Positions 33,986 through 45,725 of a stretch of DNA of 64,000 nucleotides are shown one piece after another. The notes below the pieces were generated by a model. That model had not been told where the DNA came from. It was given only the letters and a program-made list of their open reading frames with translations, and did not search any database. Within the stretch, counting starts at the first letter, position 1. Each line of letters begins with the position of its first letter. Source of the stretch: Lactuca virosa. Lineage: Eukaryota; Streptophyta; Magnoliopsida; Asterales; Asteraceae. The stretch is from NCBI GenBank assembly GCA_928212115.1, contig CAKMRJ010005523.1, forward strand, positions 140,388,988 through 140,452,987, written 5' to 3'. Both the position numbers and the translations under genes were made by a program.

Positions 33986-35120
33986 CAACACTCCATCCTT
34001 TTGGAGTTGGGTGATGCGTTTCTTCTTAACGTATCCAATACGACAATGCCACAATTACGCTTTGTCTATACCTATAGACGAATCAATTTGAAATACACTA
34101 CTTCCTAAATTGTCTACACACATCACAGTTTCATAAACACCATCACAAGGTAAAGCTTCAAAATAAAAATACCATTTTTATAAGCAGAAATAGAACCATT
34201 CCCATTATTAAAAGAATATTTAAAACCTTGTTTGAACAATGCATGAAAAGAAATAATATTTCGTGTCATTTCTGACGAGTAGCAACAATTCAACAAATCT
34301 ATACTAACACCATCACTAAGCACTAGACTATAAACTCCAATCTTGGTGACAGGTGAAGATCGCCTATTCCCCATGATCAAGTTTATTCTACCATATTCCA
34401 CCTCCTCACTTCTTCTTAGCCCCTACAAATCAGAACAAATGTGAAATCCACATCCTGTATCAAGGGCCCAAGAACGAGAAGATGATGATCTATTAGATAA
34501 GATAGTGTATATACCTACAGAAGTTGGCTGACCTTGCCATCTTTAATATCTTGCAGATACTTTTCGCAACTTGGTTTCCAATTCCATTTGTCGTTGAAAT
34601 AAAAGAAAGTGGCCTCTTTGGGATCAGAGATAGGAGGAGCATCAGAACTGGACTTACCTTTGGGTCCATTGCTTGACGAGCCAACTTGATACTTTCCCTT
34701 CCAGTTCTGTTTTGAAGGACCTTTCCTCTTCTTTCCGTTCTCTTGACCAATGGCCAGAACGGGAGCACTAGCAGGAGTGGAGGCAATACTTTTTACCTTC
34801 ATACCTGCTTCAGTTGTTCACAGGAGGTTGTGCAATTGAGCCAAACTATTCTCATTGTTGTTTAGATGATAGGTCAAGATGAACTGATCATAACCACTAG
34901 GTAAGGAGTTAAAGACTATGTCAATAGCCAACTCCTCATCAAAATGCAAATTTAGCCTAACAAGGCGATCCATGTATCGTTGCATCCTTTGCACGTGGCT
35001 TCTAATGGACTCTCCCTCTTTCATTTTGCCTGCTATGAGGGACTTTACCACCTCATACTTTTCTTGACGAGCTCGCTTATGGTACTTTTCCATAAGGTCC
35101 TTGTGTTGGGTTTTGAGCAT
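33986..35120 (-). pseudogene. Copia A gag C-terminal half, protease and pre-integrase segment
   Basis: On the minus strand, 35120-34810 encodes the C-half of a copia gag (KYHKRARQEKYEVVKSL, LPSGYDQFI). A decayed zinc knuckle follows near 34600-34540 (WNWKPSCEKYLQDIKDGK, only part of the CCHC left). A protease with ALDTGCGFHIC lies near 34470, and the pre-integrase segment LWHCRIGYVKKKRI near 34060-34020. The gag N-half is not upstream here; it lies at 56704-57031, beyond the inserted copia B. Stops and frame changes show it is not functional. Confidence 0.8.
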
Positions 35121-35133
35121 ACCATCATTCCTA

Positions 35134-35921
35134 TGGTGTACATGCAACCCTAATTGCTTTGGATGTAGGTTTTTCTAATTTGAACATACAACTATGAATA
35201 CCAAAGCAATAACCCTATGACTAGCATACATATATCGAAAATCACATATGATTAGGGTTAGAATCTTTACCTCTCTTGTTATGTAGCAATAACAAGTTTA
35301 ATCCTTATTGATCTTGACTTCTGAAAGCCTAGTGCCCCAAGTGTTGCACCTCTAATGGAGTCACAAACACCTAATGCAAGGAGAATGACTTAGGAGAGAA
35401 GGATTTCGGCTAGGGTTTCTTTCTTGAATGCTTAGGCTGAAAATCCCCTTGTATGGGGTCCTATATATAGTTGTGGCTGCTAGGGTTTTCAGGTGGAAAC
35501 CCTAATACCTAACTTAGGAAGCAAGCAGCCCATGAACTCCTTCCTTAGAGCCCATGGACGAAATCTATGGGGCTTCCCTATAGGATTTCGTCCACTCCAC
35601 TCTATGGAGTCCATCAGCCCAATTATGCAACTATCAATGATTTGCATAACAGTCCCCCAATTATTTAATCATTCTCTTTTGACCACTAAATTAATTCCAA
35701 ATTAATTTTTGATCAATACTAATCAAATAATATGATTTCCAAATAATATATTAATAAAACCATTCTGAGTACCAATTTATTATTCATATAATAAATTCTA
35801 CTCTTTCTCCTCCTTTCATCCTATCAAGTTGCATGAATGAAGGCAACCCAAAAGGACCATGCTCATAATCAAATCAAGTACATACCAAAAATAGTTATGG
35901 GCTTAGACACCTAATCCAATA
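35134..35921 (-). mobile_element. 3' LTR of copia element B
   Basis: Nearly the same as 55909-56703 over its length, in the same orientation. On the minus strand it starts TATTGGATTAGG (second base mutated from the usual TG) after a purine run and ends near the TGTACACCA at 35134. A TATATATAG box lies near 35462. It interrupts the gag gene of copia A. Confidence 0.8.
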
Positions 35922-37980
35922 GTCTTCCACTTGGATAAGTCTAATAACTATTATTGCGTACGACTTCAGAATCAGATTAGCAATCGTAGCTTTCAAAAGC
36001 TGATGTCGAACTCTGATCTTATCAGCAACACGTCCTTTAGATAAGGGATCATATATTCCTCCATTCTCAAGATATAGTATAGACATGAGACATGGATTAT
36101 AATCATTCTCTCTGTCTATGTGTTGTTTCCCGATTTTCGATTTAAGACGACTGACAATAGACTTCAGTTGAACACATCAACTTAGTCCAGGCTTGGCCAA
36201 GCGCTTAGGGTGTCATCACTAAATCATCGAGGTGCCCACATATATCGCTTTTATCCAACTTTGGGTAAAAGGAACGGATAAACTTCGATTCATATGCTTG
36301 CACTATTTACTTATCAAATCACACACAACAATACGTTTTATAACATCAAGTTACTGATGCATATACGTATTATCAATGTGCAACCGGCTTGTAAACAACA
36401 ACTCATATCTCTCCGTTTCAAGAATATAAAATATTATCGTCTCACAATCACTCGTGATAAAATCCATGAAGTGATTCACGTGAGCGTGGGTTTAATCCAA
36501 TAGTCAAATCTTATTTCAGGAGCACTCATGAACACTGCAACAGACTTTTGCTATGTCAAAACACTTTAGATAATCTACAGTCGGATTCATGACAGTCTTA
36601 CCTCATTACCTACTTCCAAAGTATGATTGATTGTGGATGTTTGAATAACCTAGTTATTCGGGAAGTCAAAACATGCGAAGTGAAATACAAGAATAATCGA
36701 ATCCAATATGGCCTTAAATCTCTTGAGTATAAATAAAACACTTATTATTTAGTCACCATATTGATTACACCTTATTCATTGTATAATGTTTCACATAGTC
36801 AACTTAATACTTGAATTGAAACAATAGTCATCCCATGCTCCAAGCATGCACACTATGCTTACCTATGGTCCTTACTTTGTGAAATAGATTAATTGAACAC
36901 ACTTCCAATGACACTTCACAATTCCTAATCCTTATTATAAGTGTAAGAATACCAAATTCTTGCCACTATTAGAATATGTTAGATTCTAACATTTTACGCA
37001 ATGAGCCTTTTGTAATGTCATAACACCAAAGTCACAAGGACTTTGCCAATGATATTACCAAGCTCTCTATTGGAGATTGTTACAAGACAACTCCATAGAT
37101 ATGAAGTCTCACATTCAAAGTACATTCCTTTGAACATCTTTCTTGCATAAAAGTTTCTAATCTACATAGATTCTTAATGTCCAACTCCTATTATGGAAAC
37201 ATTTCCATATTTTCCATATGAAAAATAGAATCCTATCTATTCATAATAATGTCGATATGGTCCATTCATTACTATACTTCCAACTGACCACAAGCGACCA
37301 ATCCTTAGCGAACCTTAGATCATCCTTGACAGTTTGTTTAATTATTTTAGTCATGTCCGATTCTGGTCCTTTTTCCCTCTTAATGCCCTAAGACATTTCG
37401 AATAAACAGAACGGTCGAATATTACAACATATGTAATCGATCCTATACTCGAAGCGTATGGGATACGCTACATAATGTCTTACATAAAGACATGATACTT
37501 TACCAGTCTCCTGCTATAATATTGCCATATATAGAATTTCCTTATGTTAAACCTTTTCAACATAATATTCATATATGTCATTTGACTAAAATTGATTAAA
37601 ATTTCTCGATCTAAGCTTTTAGATTTGAAAAATAAGTATAAATTTCTCTCCCTTAATTATAGCAAAACAACTCTTCAACCTCTGTAACTTTGTGAATTGA
37701 AACTTTTGTCTTCTATAATTAATATTGCTAACTTGCAATACTTAACATAATAATCATGCTCCCACTAACATGATAATTATTTCCTTACCAACATAACACG
37801 TATGCTCCCACTAGCTTTGACATGTATTCAGAAATCAGCTGGACTTCTAGAAATCAATACTTATTGACTTTCCTACCAAAGTTCATATTTCTGATACGTG
37901 ATGCTTCGATAAGCTTTATCTAAGCTCATACACCTTTTATTAGAAGGCTCATATGTGTGTCCAAACTATTTCAGAACTTA
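35922..37980 (-). pseudogene. Decayed 3' region and pol of copia B
   Basis: The first 700 bp resemble the 3' non-coding region of copia A (30067-30900). Beyond 36700 only scattered pol similarity remains, for example the CTCCCACTAGCTTTGACAT segment near 37803 that matches the RT coding strand of A at 31938. No frame of useful length survives. Confidence 0.5.
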
Positions 37981-39234
37981 GGTCATGTTTGGTGCAGAGA
38001 ATTAAGAGGAGAGAAATGGAATCAATTCCATTTCTCTTATTTGGTTTGTATTAAAAATAGAGAGAAAAGGAAATAAATGGATTACATTTCCATGAGTCCA
38101 AGTATCCGAGAAAATAAAAAAAACAGAGAAATAAGATAGGCTCGACTTCGATCCCTACTAACTGCATTCTTTTTATTACGCTTCAAATTTTGAGTTCTCA
38201 TGCGAAATTTTTTGGAATCGGCCCATCTCATCTTCTACGTTGCCCTACCAAAATCTGGATTTTTTTTGGCTTTTCTTGGTCGAATTGTCCACTAACGTCC
38301 AATTTAAGGTATTAATAAGCTTATTGAATCTCAATTTAATTTGATTCATGTTGTTCTTCATGTTGTTGTTGTGCAAAATTGAACTATGTATCGTTTGCTA
38401 ACTTCATCAATCAATTGTGAAAAGAGTTACTGTAAGGCTTTTTTAATTTCTAAATCAAGTGGGCTTCCATTAAATTCCTTCATCACGCACTCATTACAAA
38501 TTCTTAGAAATCAATTCCACCATGTTTTGTTTGATCTTGTACATCACTCTAAAGATTGATTTCTAGCATAATATAAGAAAATTATAACAAATTCTTAGAA
38601 ACCAATTTCACACAATTCATTATTTTGTGTTGTGGATTTTCAGGTTTGGCTGCAAAGATGATTGCAATTGGTATAATCAAAGTAACTATACAAACAAGGA
38701 TGTGAGATCACAAGATTAATGGTTATGTTCCTTGTTCATTGTACACAACTAGATGATCGTGCTGAATTTTATCATTGCTTCAGGTTTAGTTGGGAGATGA
38801 GAAGGTGCAAGGATCTATGCCATGAAGCTTATGATTAATTATCCTGTGAATAATGTGATGTTTCTTTTCATGTTGGAGATTTATAGGTTAACAAGTGTCA
38901 ACAAACAATTATAAAAAATATATTACATAAACAATAATTGAGAAAATGAAAAGATAGAAATATAAAGATGCATAATGTGACAAATTAACATGTAAATCAT
39001 AATGACATTATCCTAAAAGAATGTTGATTGAAAAAGATATATGTTGTTAAAAAAAGTTATTTTCATTCCATCTCTTAGTAAAACCAAACAAGAGAATTGA
39101 TTCTTGGACAAGTCTCTCCGGTGAATTCTCGGTGGTACCAAACAATGGAATCATTTATCTTTCTACAGTTTAATTCTCTTTCTCTGCATTTCCATTCCCT
39201 GCTTCAATTCCCTTTCTCCGTACCAAACACACCC
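37981..39234. mobile_element. PIF/Harbinger-like TIR element (1,254 bp), TSD TTA
   Basis: Ends are GGTCATGTTTGGT and, read inward, GGGTGTGTTTGGT. Inside each end are GAGAAATGGAAT-type complementary stretches. TTA flanks both sides (37978-37980, 39235-39237). A 3-bp TTA duplication with G-rich GTGTTTGGT termini is characteristic of PIF/Harbinger elements. No transposase frame is seen. It sits in the decayed pol of copia B. Confidence 0.8.
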
Positions 39235-39237
39235 TTA

Positions 39238-41060
39238 TATCAATAAGTCCCAAATGTTCAGATTAATTTCCAAATCTCACAATTCGAACTATGAAGAGGG
39301 ATGTCGTAATCATAATCGAATTTGAGAATGCAATTTACACAATCGCTATCTCCTTAAAATCTTCCTAGTGAAAGCGTTTCCTCACAATCATTTTCATGAA
39401 TTGGAGAGAAACCTTGTCACTTTGATTTTATGGTGTATGTGTTCCTATCCATGTGAATTTATCATAACCATAATCATAAGGTTGTGACAAATCCAAAACC
39501 ATATGGACCGAACTTGTCCAATCTTAATTTCTTGTCACCTGGCAGCACAAGGGCCTACCATGTCTTCCAAGTAGTCAAGCAACTCACCCATATAGATCAA
39601 TGAACTTTCACCAATCAAGGTGCTTTGCCTTATGCAATCAATTGAGAACTCTTAGGACTCACATGCATAGTTAACTTAACTGGAATGACACAGAAACAAG
39701 AATATGTCAACACGATAGGTTATAAACCTCAAGTCGTGTGCTAGTGATAGACAATAGCTTTATTCTTGATTAGTTCCTGAAGCTATTCAAGACCATTAAG
39801 AATCCCACTGACTTCTTGACATATAAGATTCCCATGTCAAGAAACATTCCTTGACAAAGAAATATTCAAGAATTAGTGCAGATTCTTATCAAGGCAAACA
39901 CTTCACACAATTGGTCATGGTTGGTCTTGCTCTTATACAAGACATCACAACTTACCAATTTCAAATGTGAAAGAGTAAGAAACAAATTTTTCTATTCCAC
40001 ATTTGATGAGTGTTATAAACCTTCTTAAGTTATGTCACTCAAGTCACAATCTTGGAGCATGACTCTAAGACTCGATTTTGGAACGAAGTATGATTCACCA
40101 TTTGATTTATCCATTTCAACAATTCTCGATTCCTCTTCTTAGCCATACTAGTCACTAAGTGGTCTTAGAGGATCAATCGTGATATGGTTTCATAACATTA
40201 AGAGAAGACGATCATAAAACATGATACTCAAGTACTCTCCCTTCTTTTTCAGATTGGAGAAACTTTTATCTTTCTCTGCCTAATTGATTCTCTTATCCGT
40301 TCTGCTATAACATGATGAAACATTACCAATAAATTCATAATTACACTTAATCTTGTAAGAATAACCATGTTTACTAAAATTTTAGCAAATCATGACGAAT
40401 ATTCTTATCGTTCTTTGTGGTGGACTTGACCAGTGCACAACAATGCGTACTAGATCCTTTAGTCCTTCACTTAACTCACACACTTATATGAACAAGGATT
40501 AGTCTTAATTTCCCAAATATGAAGGTTCCCATTCCATCACACAATGCAAGTGTATGATTCCAAGTTTCTGTCCAATTGAAACTTGGGTGACGAGAATCAT
40601 TCCTTATTTGGTAAATTTTCTGCACTACCACAAATAACATAACTAAGAATCACATCCATTTTTAATATTGCTAACAGTAGAGACATACAAACATCAATTT
40701 TCACAGAAGTCATTGCAAGGATATATATATATATAGATAATATATATATAAGATAAATAATAGACCAAAATCAAATTTTATTTTATTTATAAAAAACTCG
40801 GAAAAAACTGTCCTTAAATGCACTTACAAATGAAAACTATGTTACTAATATTCCTAAGCAATCTATCATAACTCCTAAGTAGCAGCTCCAAAAATCCGAT
40901 CATCGAACCATGCGATCGAATCCAATCTCTTCGCGATCAGACTCAGCATACTTTTCCTTTAAGCTTCGTTTATTTTCTTTGATCCTACAAAACATCAAAA
41001 TGCAATCTTATCACATTATGTATAAAGAATCTACAAATAGGAACTTAATAGAGTTAGATA
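39238..41060 (-). pseudogene. Decayed pol of copia B
   Basis: It lies between the Harbinger-like insert and the B gag remnant. It has the base composition of copia antisense sequence and short echoes of pol, but no frame long enough to assign a domain. A TA-rich run occurs at 40724-40760. Confidence 0.4.
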
Positions 41061-41065
41061 GTGAC

Positions 41066-41526
41066 TTACCTGAAGCCCGAGTCATACATCTTGACTCTCC
41101 CATCCTTGCGATCTTTCAGGTAGATACGGTAGCTTCGTAACCAATGCCCCTTCTTTTGGAAGTAGAAGCAAACAGACTCCTTTGGAATAGCACATGGGAC
41201 AATCTTAGATTCAGCTTTTCTTTTTACCATTCGGTCAAACACTTTGACCATGGCCAATCCCTTTCCATTGGGAAGAGTAAGTTTTTCTGGACTTCCAATG
41301 TTGCCATTGTCAATGTCCATGGAAGGTTTGGAGAGGTTGATCTACCAGTCAAATTTGCTTGACCAATGTGCCAAATCATTGCTGATTCAGCAACAATAAG
41401 CAAATAGGTAAGATCAATGAGGGTCACATCGTGGTCCATCATATAGTAATCTTTAATGAACTCACTATATGATTCAGGAAGTGATTGAAGAACCAAGTCA
41501 ACAGACAGCTTCCTTGATACATCGAC
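41066..41526 (-). pseudogene. Copia B gag, C-terminal part
   Basis: The minus strand from 41517 reads VLQSLPESYSEFIKDY, a typical copia gag core. After a frame change near 41330-41345 it reads CFYFQKKGHWLRSY, a zinc knuckle of which the second and last Cys are lost. It continues the gag N-part at 54085-54353, from which gypsy C separates it with a TCGAC duplication. Confidence 0.8.
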
Positions 41527-43954
41527 TGTGATATCCGCCTAAAATGGATTCGGGTCAACCCAACCCAATTGGAAATTTAATAAACCCTACTCAAGATTAC
41601 TTGACGCTAATAGGATCAAAACCCATACATACGATATAACTTGACGTAATAGCAACATAGTATTGTACACGTATAACTATAATCAAAGTAAATTATGATA
41701 CCATATTAAAATCAAATCAAAGTATAATGCTCTAATTAAATTAAAAGAATCAAACTTGAATTCTCTAATTAAACTTCAAATCAAAGTAGATTGTTATAAT
41801 CAAATAATAACCTATCTTTATAAAAAAACTCCATTTTTATAAACTTTCATTAAATTTTATAAAACTCTATTTTTTATAAACTTACTTAAATTTTATAAAA
41901 CTCTTATATTAATTATGTAAAAGATGCTTGTGTTAGTGGGAATTATGAAGACCACCAAAAGCAAAAAGATTATTCCCATGGTCTCCCCTCACACCTCCCA
42001 TCCACTTTCCTTTCCTTTTTCTCCCAACACATTATTCTCTTCACCACTTAAATCTTCTCTATTCTTTCTCTCACTCTCAATCTCGAAATTCCTCCAAGAA
42101 TACTCATATTCCAGCCAAGAACAATCTATTATACTCAAATCTTCATCCCCTTGAAGCATTCATCAAGTATGTTGTTAAAAGTTTCAAATTCATACAAGAA
42201 ACAAATTAAATCCACCAAATATCTAAAACTCATTTTTTGCATAAAACCTGATTTTTCTCAGAATACCATCAATAAAATAAGAAGTTCTGGAAATTTTCAG
42301 AAAATAACTTATTTTTATTGAATTATCATAATTATTGCAATAAAGTAGGGCAATAATTCACATAAAATACTTGTTCATTCAATAAATTCTGAGAAAATTC
42401 TGGGATGACCTGTATACTGATTAAACATGATATATGAAGTTTTCATGCATTTATATTACTGTTTACTATTATTTATGATTTTATTGATTAATTAATAATG
42501 AAATATATAAAAAATACTTCCCATAGTCACAAATATCTGAAACTTATACACTGGGCTCTACATCATGTTATAAAACTATGGTTAGTTTTACAGATTTTTT
42601 GAGAATCATTTACTATTTTTCCCTGAATTTTGTGTTGTTTATCATTAAAATATTAAATAAATACTAAAACAGTTCAGAAAAATATACAAATTTTACAGTA
42701 ATTCATATTGTATGAAATAATGATTTCCTATAATTTCATAATTTTTCAATACTGTTTACTATTTAAAACTATTTTTCCTAAGTATTTAAGCATGTAAAAA
42801 TGCATTTTAATGATTATTTCATATAAATAATTGTTAAAATCTGTAAATAATTATAATTGGGCAAGTTATTATTTTAATAAGAAATTATTAAAATCTGGCC
42901 TAAATTGAAAATATAAATTAATTATGCAAAGTAAGTAATTCAATTTAAAATTCATTTAACAAATAAATACCTTAATTATAATCAAAATGAATTATTGTTA
43001 ATTCATCAAATATAAGAATATGTGTCTAATATTTATTAATACTCCATTCTCGTTTAGCAGTTCCTAAACCAAACTATTAATTATATTAGGTTCTACGCCA
43101 TTTTGACCCGAATCGTCTATCGTACGACACACGCATTTCGTTTTGGGACTAATGTGAGTAATCTACCCCATATTTTATAATTTTCAATACTTTTGGGGTG
43201 TATCATGTGGTTCTAATATGTTCCAACTTCATTTTATTGTTTTATCACAATTGAGACATTGTTGGGACATTTATACGTGAGTCATTAATTGTATAACTAT
43301 TGTTTGTTTACGCTACATGTACTTGTAGTGCATTACCATTTTTAGTCTAATCTCCATGACTATGCCCGTATTCTTGAGGTACGTTATGGACAATAATAGC
43401 GCTATTGGGTTGACCACCCCGCCTTGGGACGCTAAGGTGATTGATCACACGTGGTTGAGTGTGTATGATGATTAGATGCTCCATCCTATATATATTTATA
43501 TATATACATATGTATATATATAGGGTGAGGACTTATTGTTGTTGTTATCATTGTTAATCAATTTTGATTTATAAAACCTTAAAACCGTTATCTCAAATAC
43601 AATTGTTTGGCGACTTCAAAAGAAAACAATTTCAAATTATAAATGTTTCAACTTCACAATTTTCTCTACTAAAATTTGATTACTCACCAACTCTCGTAGT
43701 TGACCTGTTTTTACCCATGATGCAGATTTGAAGAATGAAGAATGATGAAAAATAGGTTGTGCCTTAGAATCCACAAGACAATTTAAATTTGATGTAATAA
43801 ATGTTGTTTGCATTTGTATTTGTATTGTATGTTGTGGATCTTGTTTGCATACTTAGTACTTAATTGAATCTAATCACATTATAACATAGTTGTCATGAGA
43901 CTTTGAACAATATATCACGCCTTGATCGATTCCGACAAGGATCGGGGTGTGACA
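41527..43954 (+). repeat. 5' LTR of gypsy C (2,428 bp)
   Basis: Begins TGTGATATCCGCC and ends GGGGTGTGACA. It aligns along its full length with 51665-54079. The differences I see are mostly one-base insertions or deletions in runs. The 41924-42154 frame reads U3/R sequence and is not a gene. Confidence 0.9.
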
Positions 43955-43956
43955 GA

Positions 43957-43970
43957 TTGGTATCAGAGCC
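43957..43970 (+). other. Primer-binding site of gypsy C
   Basis: TTGGTATCAGAGCC, the initiator-Met tRNA type, 2 bp after the LTR. Confidence 0.9.
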
Positions 43971-44778
43971 CTTGACTATAGGGAATTAGGTTAATTGCCT
44001 TGACCTAGTCTATAGCCTCTAGGGTCCTCTCGTATGCTAGTTTATAAAATGCACACACAACTGTATGCAATTCGCACTTAGAAAATCCTAGGAATACCTT
44101 GTGTGTTAATTGCTCCCTTAAGTGCATACGTATTACTCCTGACACTTATATGTGTGCATACACTTGTGAATATTCTCCACTTTCTCTGAAAATCACACAC
44201 ATACTCAAGTTGTTTAACAAAATGTATATACATATATGTATTCCTTAGAGCTCATAGGAAATTCAAAGTCATCCACTCTAGTTGGGTAGGATCATAGTAA
44301 TGGACGCGTAGTAACTGGAAGGGGGAGGTGCCGGTAGCCCGAAAGTCCTGACTAGGTAAGCATTCGTATACATCCCAATCAACCGAGGGACCAGTTTGCT
44401 TATCTGGGGACCAAAGGCGAGAGTTCCCAAACCTATAGGCCAAAGCGCGTCATTCACATTACTTTTGAGCCATCAAAATACCCGACCTTATCAAACGTAT
44501 CCGAAAGGATACACTCCAAAATGGCCAACTCATTGGACTATTAAGTTCCCTATGGGCCTAGAAGTGGGAAAGAATGTGAAAACTTAGTTTTGTGGGGGCC
44601 CACGCAAGTGCTACATGTTTCACATTTAGTAACCATGGAAAGCCCAAAAGGTGCCCAACACTCCTAACCATGGCCCAACAAGTGTTTTACAATTATTTTA
44701 CCCAACAATGTCTAAAAACTTTATTTCCATAATCAATTTACAAATAACTCACAAGTCCATATGCGTGTTTCTCGTAGA
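43971..44778 (+). other. Untranslated leader of gypsy C
   Basis: About 800 bp between PBS and the first gag ATG. Frames at 44252-44587 on both strands have no family features. Confidence 0.6.
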
Positions 44779-45725
44779 TGGCATTACGACCCCCATACGC
44801 TGCTCGCAACAACAGAAGGCTAGCTGCCCTGGTCGCCAAGGAGGTAGCAAAACGTCATCCCAACAATTGCAACCCAACTTCATTCTCTTCAGCCACAAGC
44901 TCCAGCAACAACTCCTCGTTGCTCGTTCAAGCACTTTCGTAACTGCAATCCGCCTTACTTCAAAGGCACCGATGGTGCCACCGCACTCCTCACATGGATT
45001 GAAGAAATGGAGAGTACTTTCATCCATAGCGAGTGTCCTGAGGACCTGATGGTCCGTCATGCTACAGGGTGCCTCCTAGGTCATGCTCTCACATGTGGTG
45101 GAACCTAGAAAAACGGGCAAAGGGAGAGGTTGTGCCTTGGGAATGACCTGGTCAAAACTAAAAGAACGCATGATGGAGAAGTTCTGCCCTGACAGCGAAT
45201 TGCAAACTCTCGAGGATGAATTCTGGAATCTGAAACAGGAGGGAGGGCGACAACGCGACCTACACCAATAGATTCCATGATCTCTCGAGACTCCTACCTC
45301 ACATGGTTCAACCTATGAAAACTGCAATACGCCGCTACATCAAAGGGTTACCACGCCAGATCCGTGATTCGGTGACCAGCAGCAGGCCATCTACCCTAGA
45401 ATCCGCCATTGAAATTAGCAGGTCAACTCAACGAGGACAATGTGAACGATGGTGTCCTCCCACGCAAGGGTTCAAAGATGTCAACTGAAAAGTCGACCCC
45501 TGAGACCCCCCTAATTGTCAAGTCCGAGTCCTCCCACCGACATGACAAAAAGAAGCGGAAAAGTCATCACCACAACCATGCTGTTATTACCCCTGCTACT
45601 CCCTATCACCCAAGTCACCCCACCAACGCCCAACCAAATAAAAAGCCGTATACCGGACCCACCCCCTCTGTAACCACTGTAACTATCACCATATGACCAC
45701 TAGCCCGTGTCGCCTCTGTACGAAT
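44779..45725 (+). pseudogene. Gag of gypsy C, frameshifted
   Basis: The ATG at 44779 opens an Ala/Arg-rich start (MALRPPYAARNNRRLAAL). The frame stops at 44939-44941 while the next frame carries on with NPPYFKGTDGATALLTWIEE, the capsid start of plant gypsy gag. Further frame changes occur near 45080 and 45270. The spacer to the zinc knuckles is Lys/His/Pro-rich. The first knuckle (CGRYGHLADTC) is split between this end and the next frame at 45727, and the second is CFNCGDPTHFKNAC near 45836. Because the indels resemble uncorrected sequencing errors in this element, the gene may be more intact than it looks. Confidence 0.75.
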
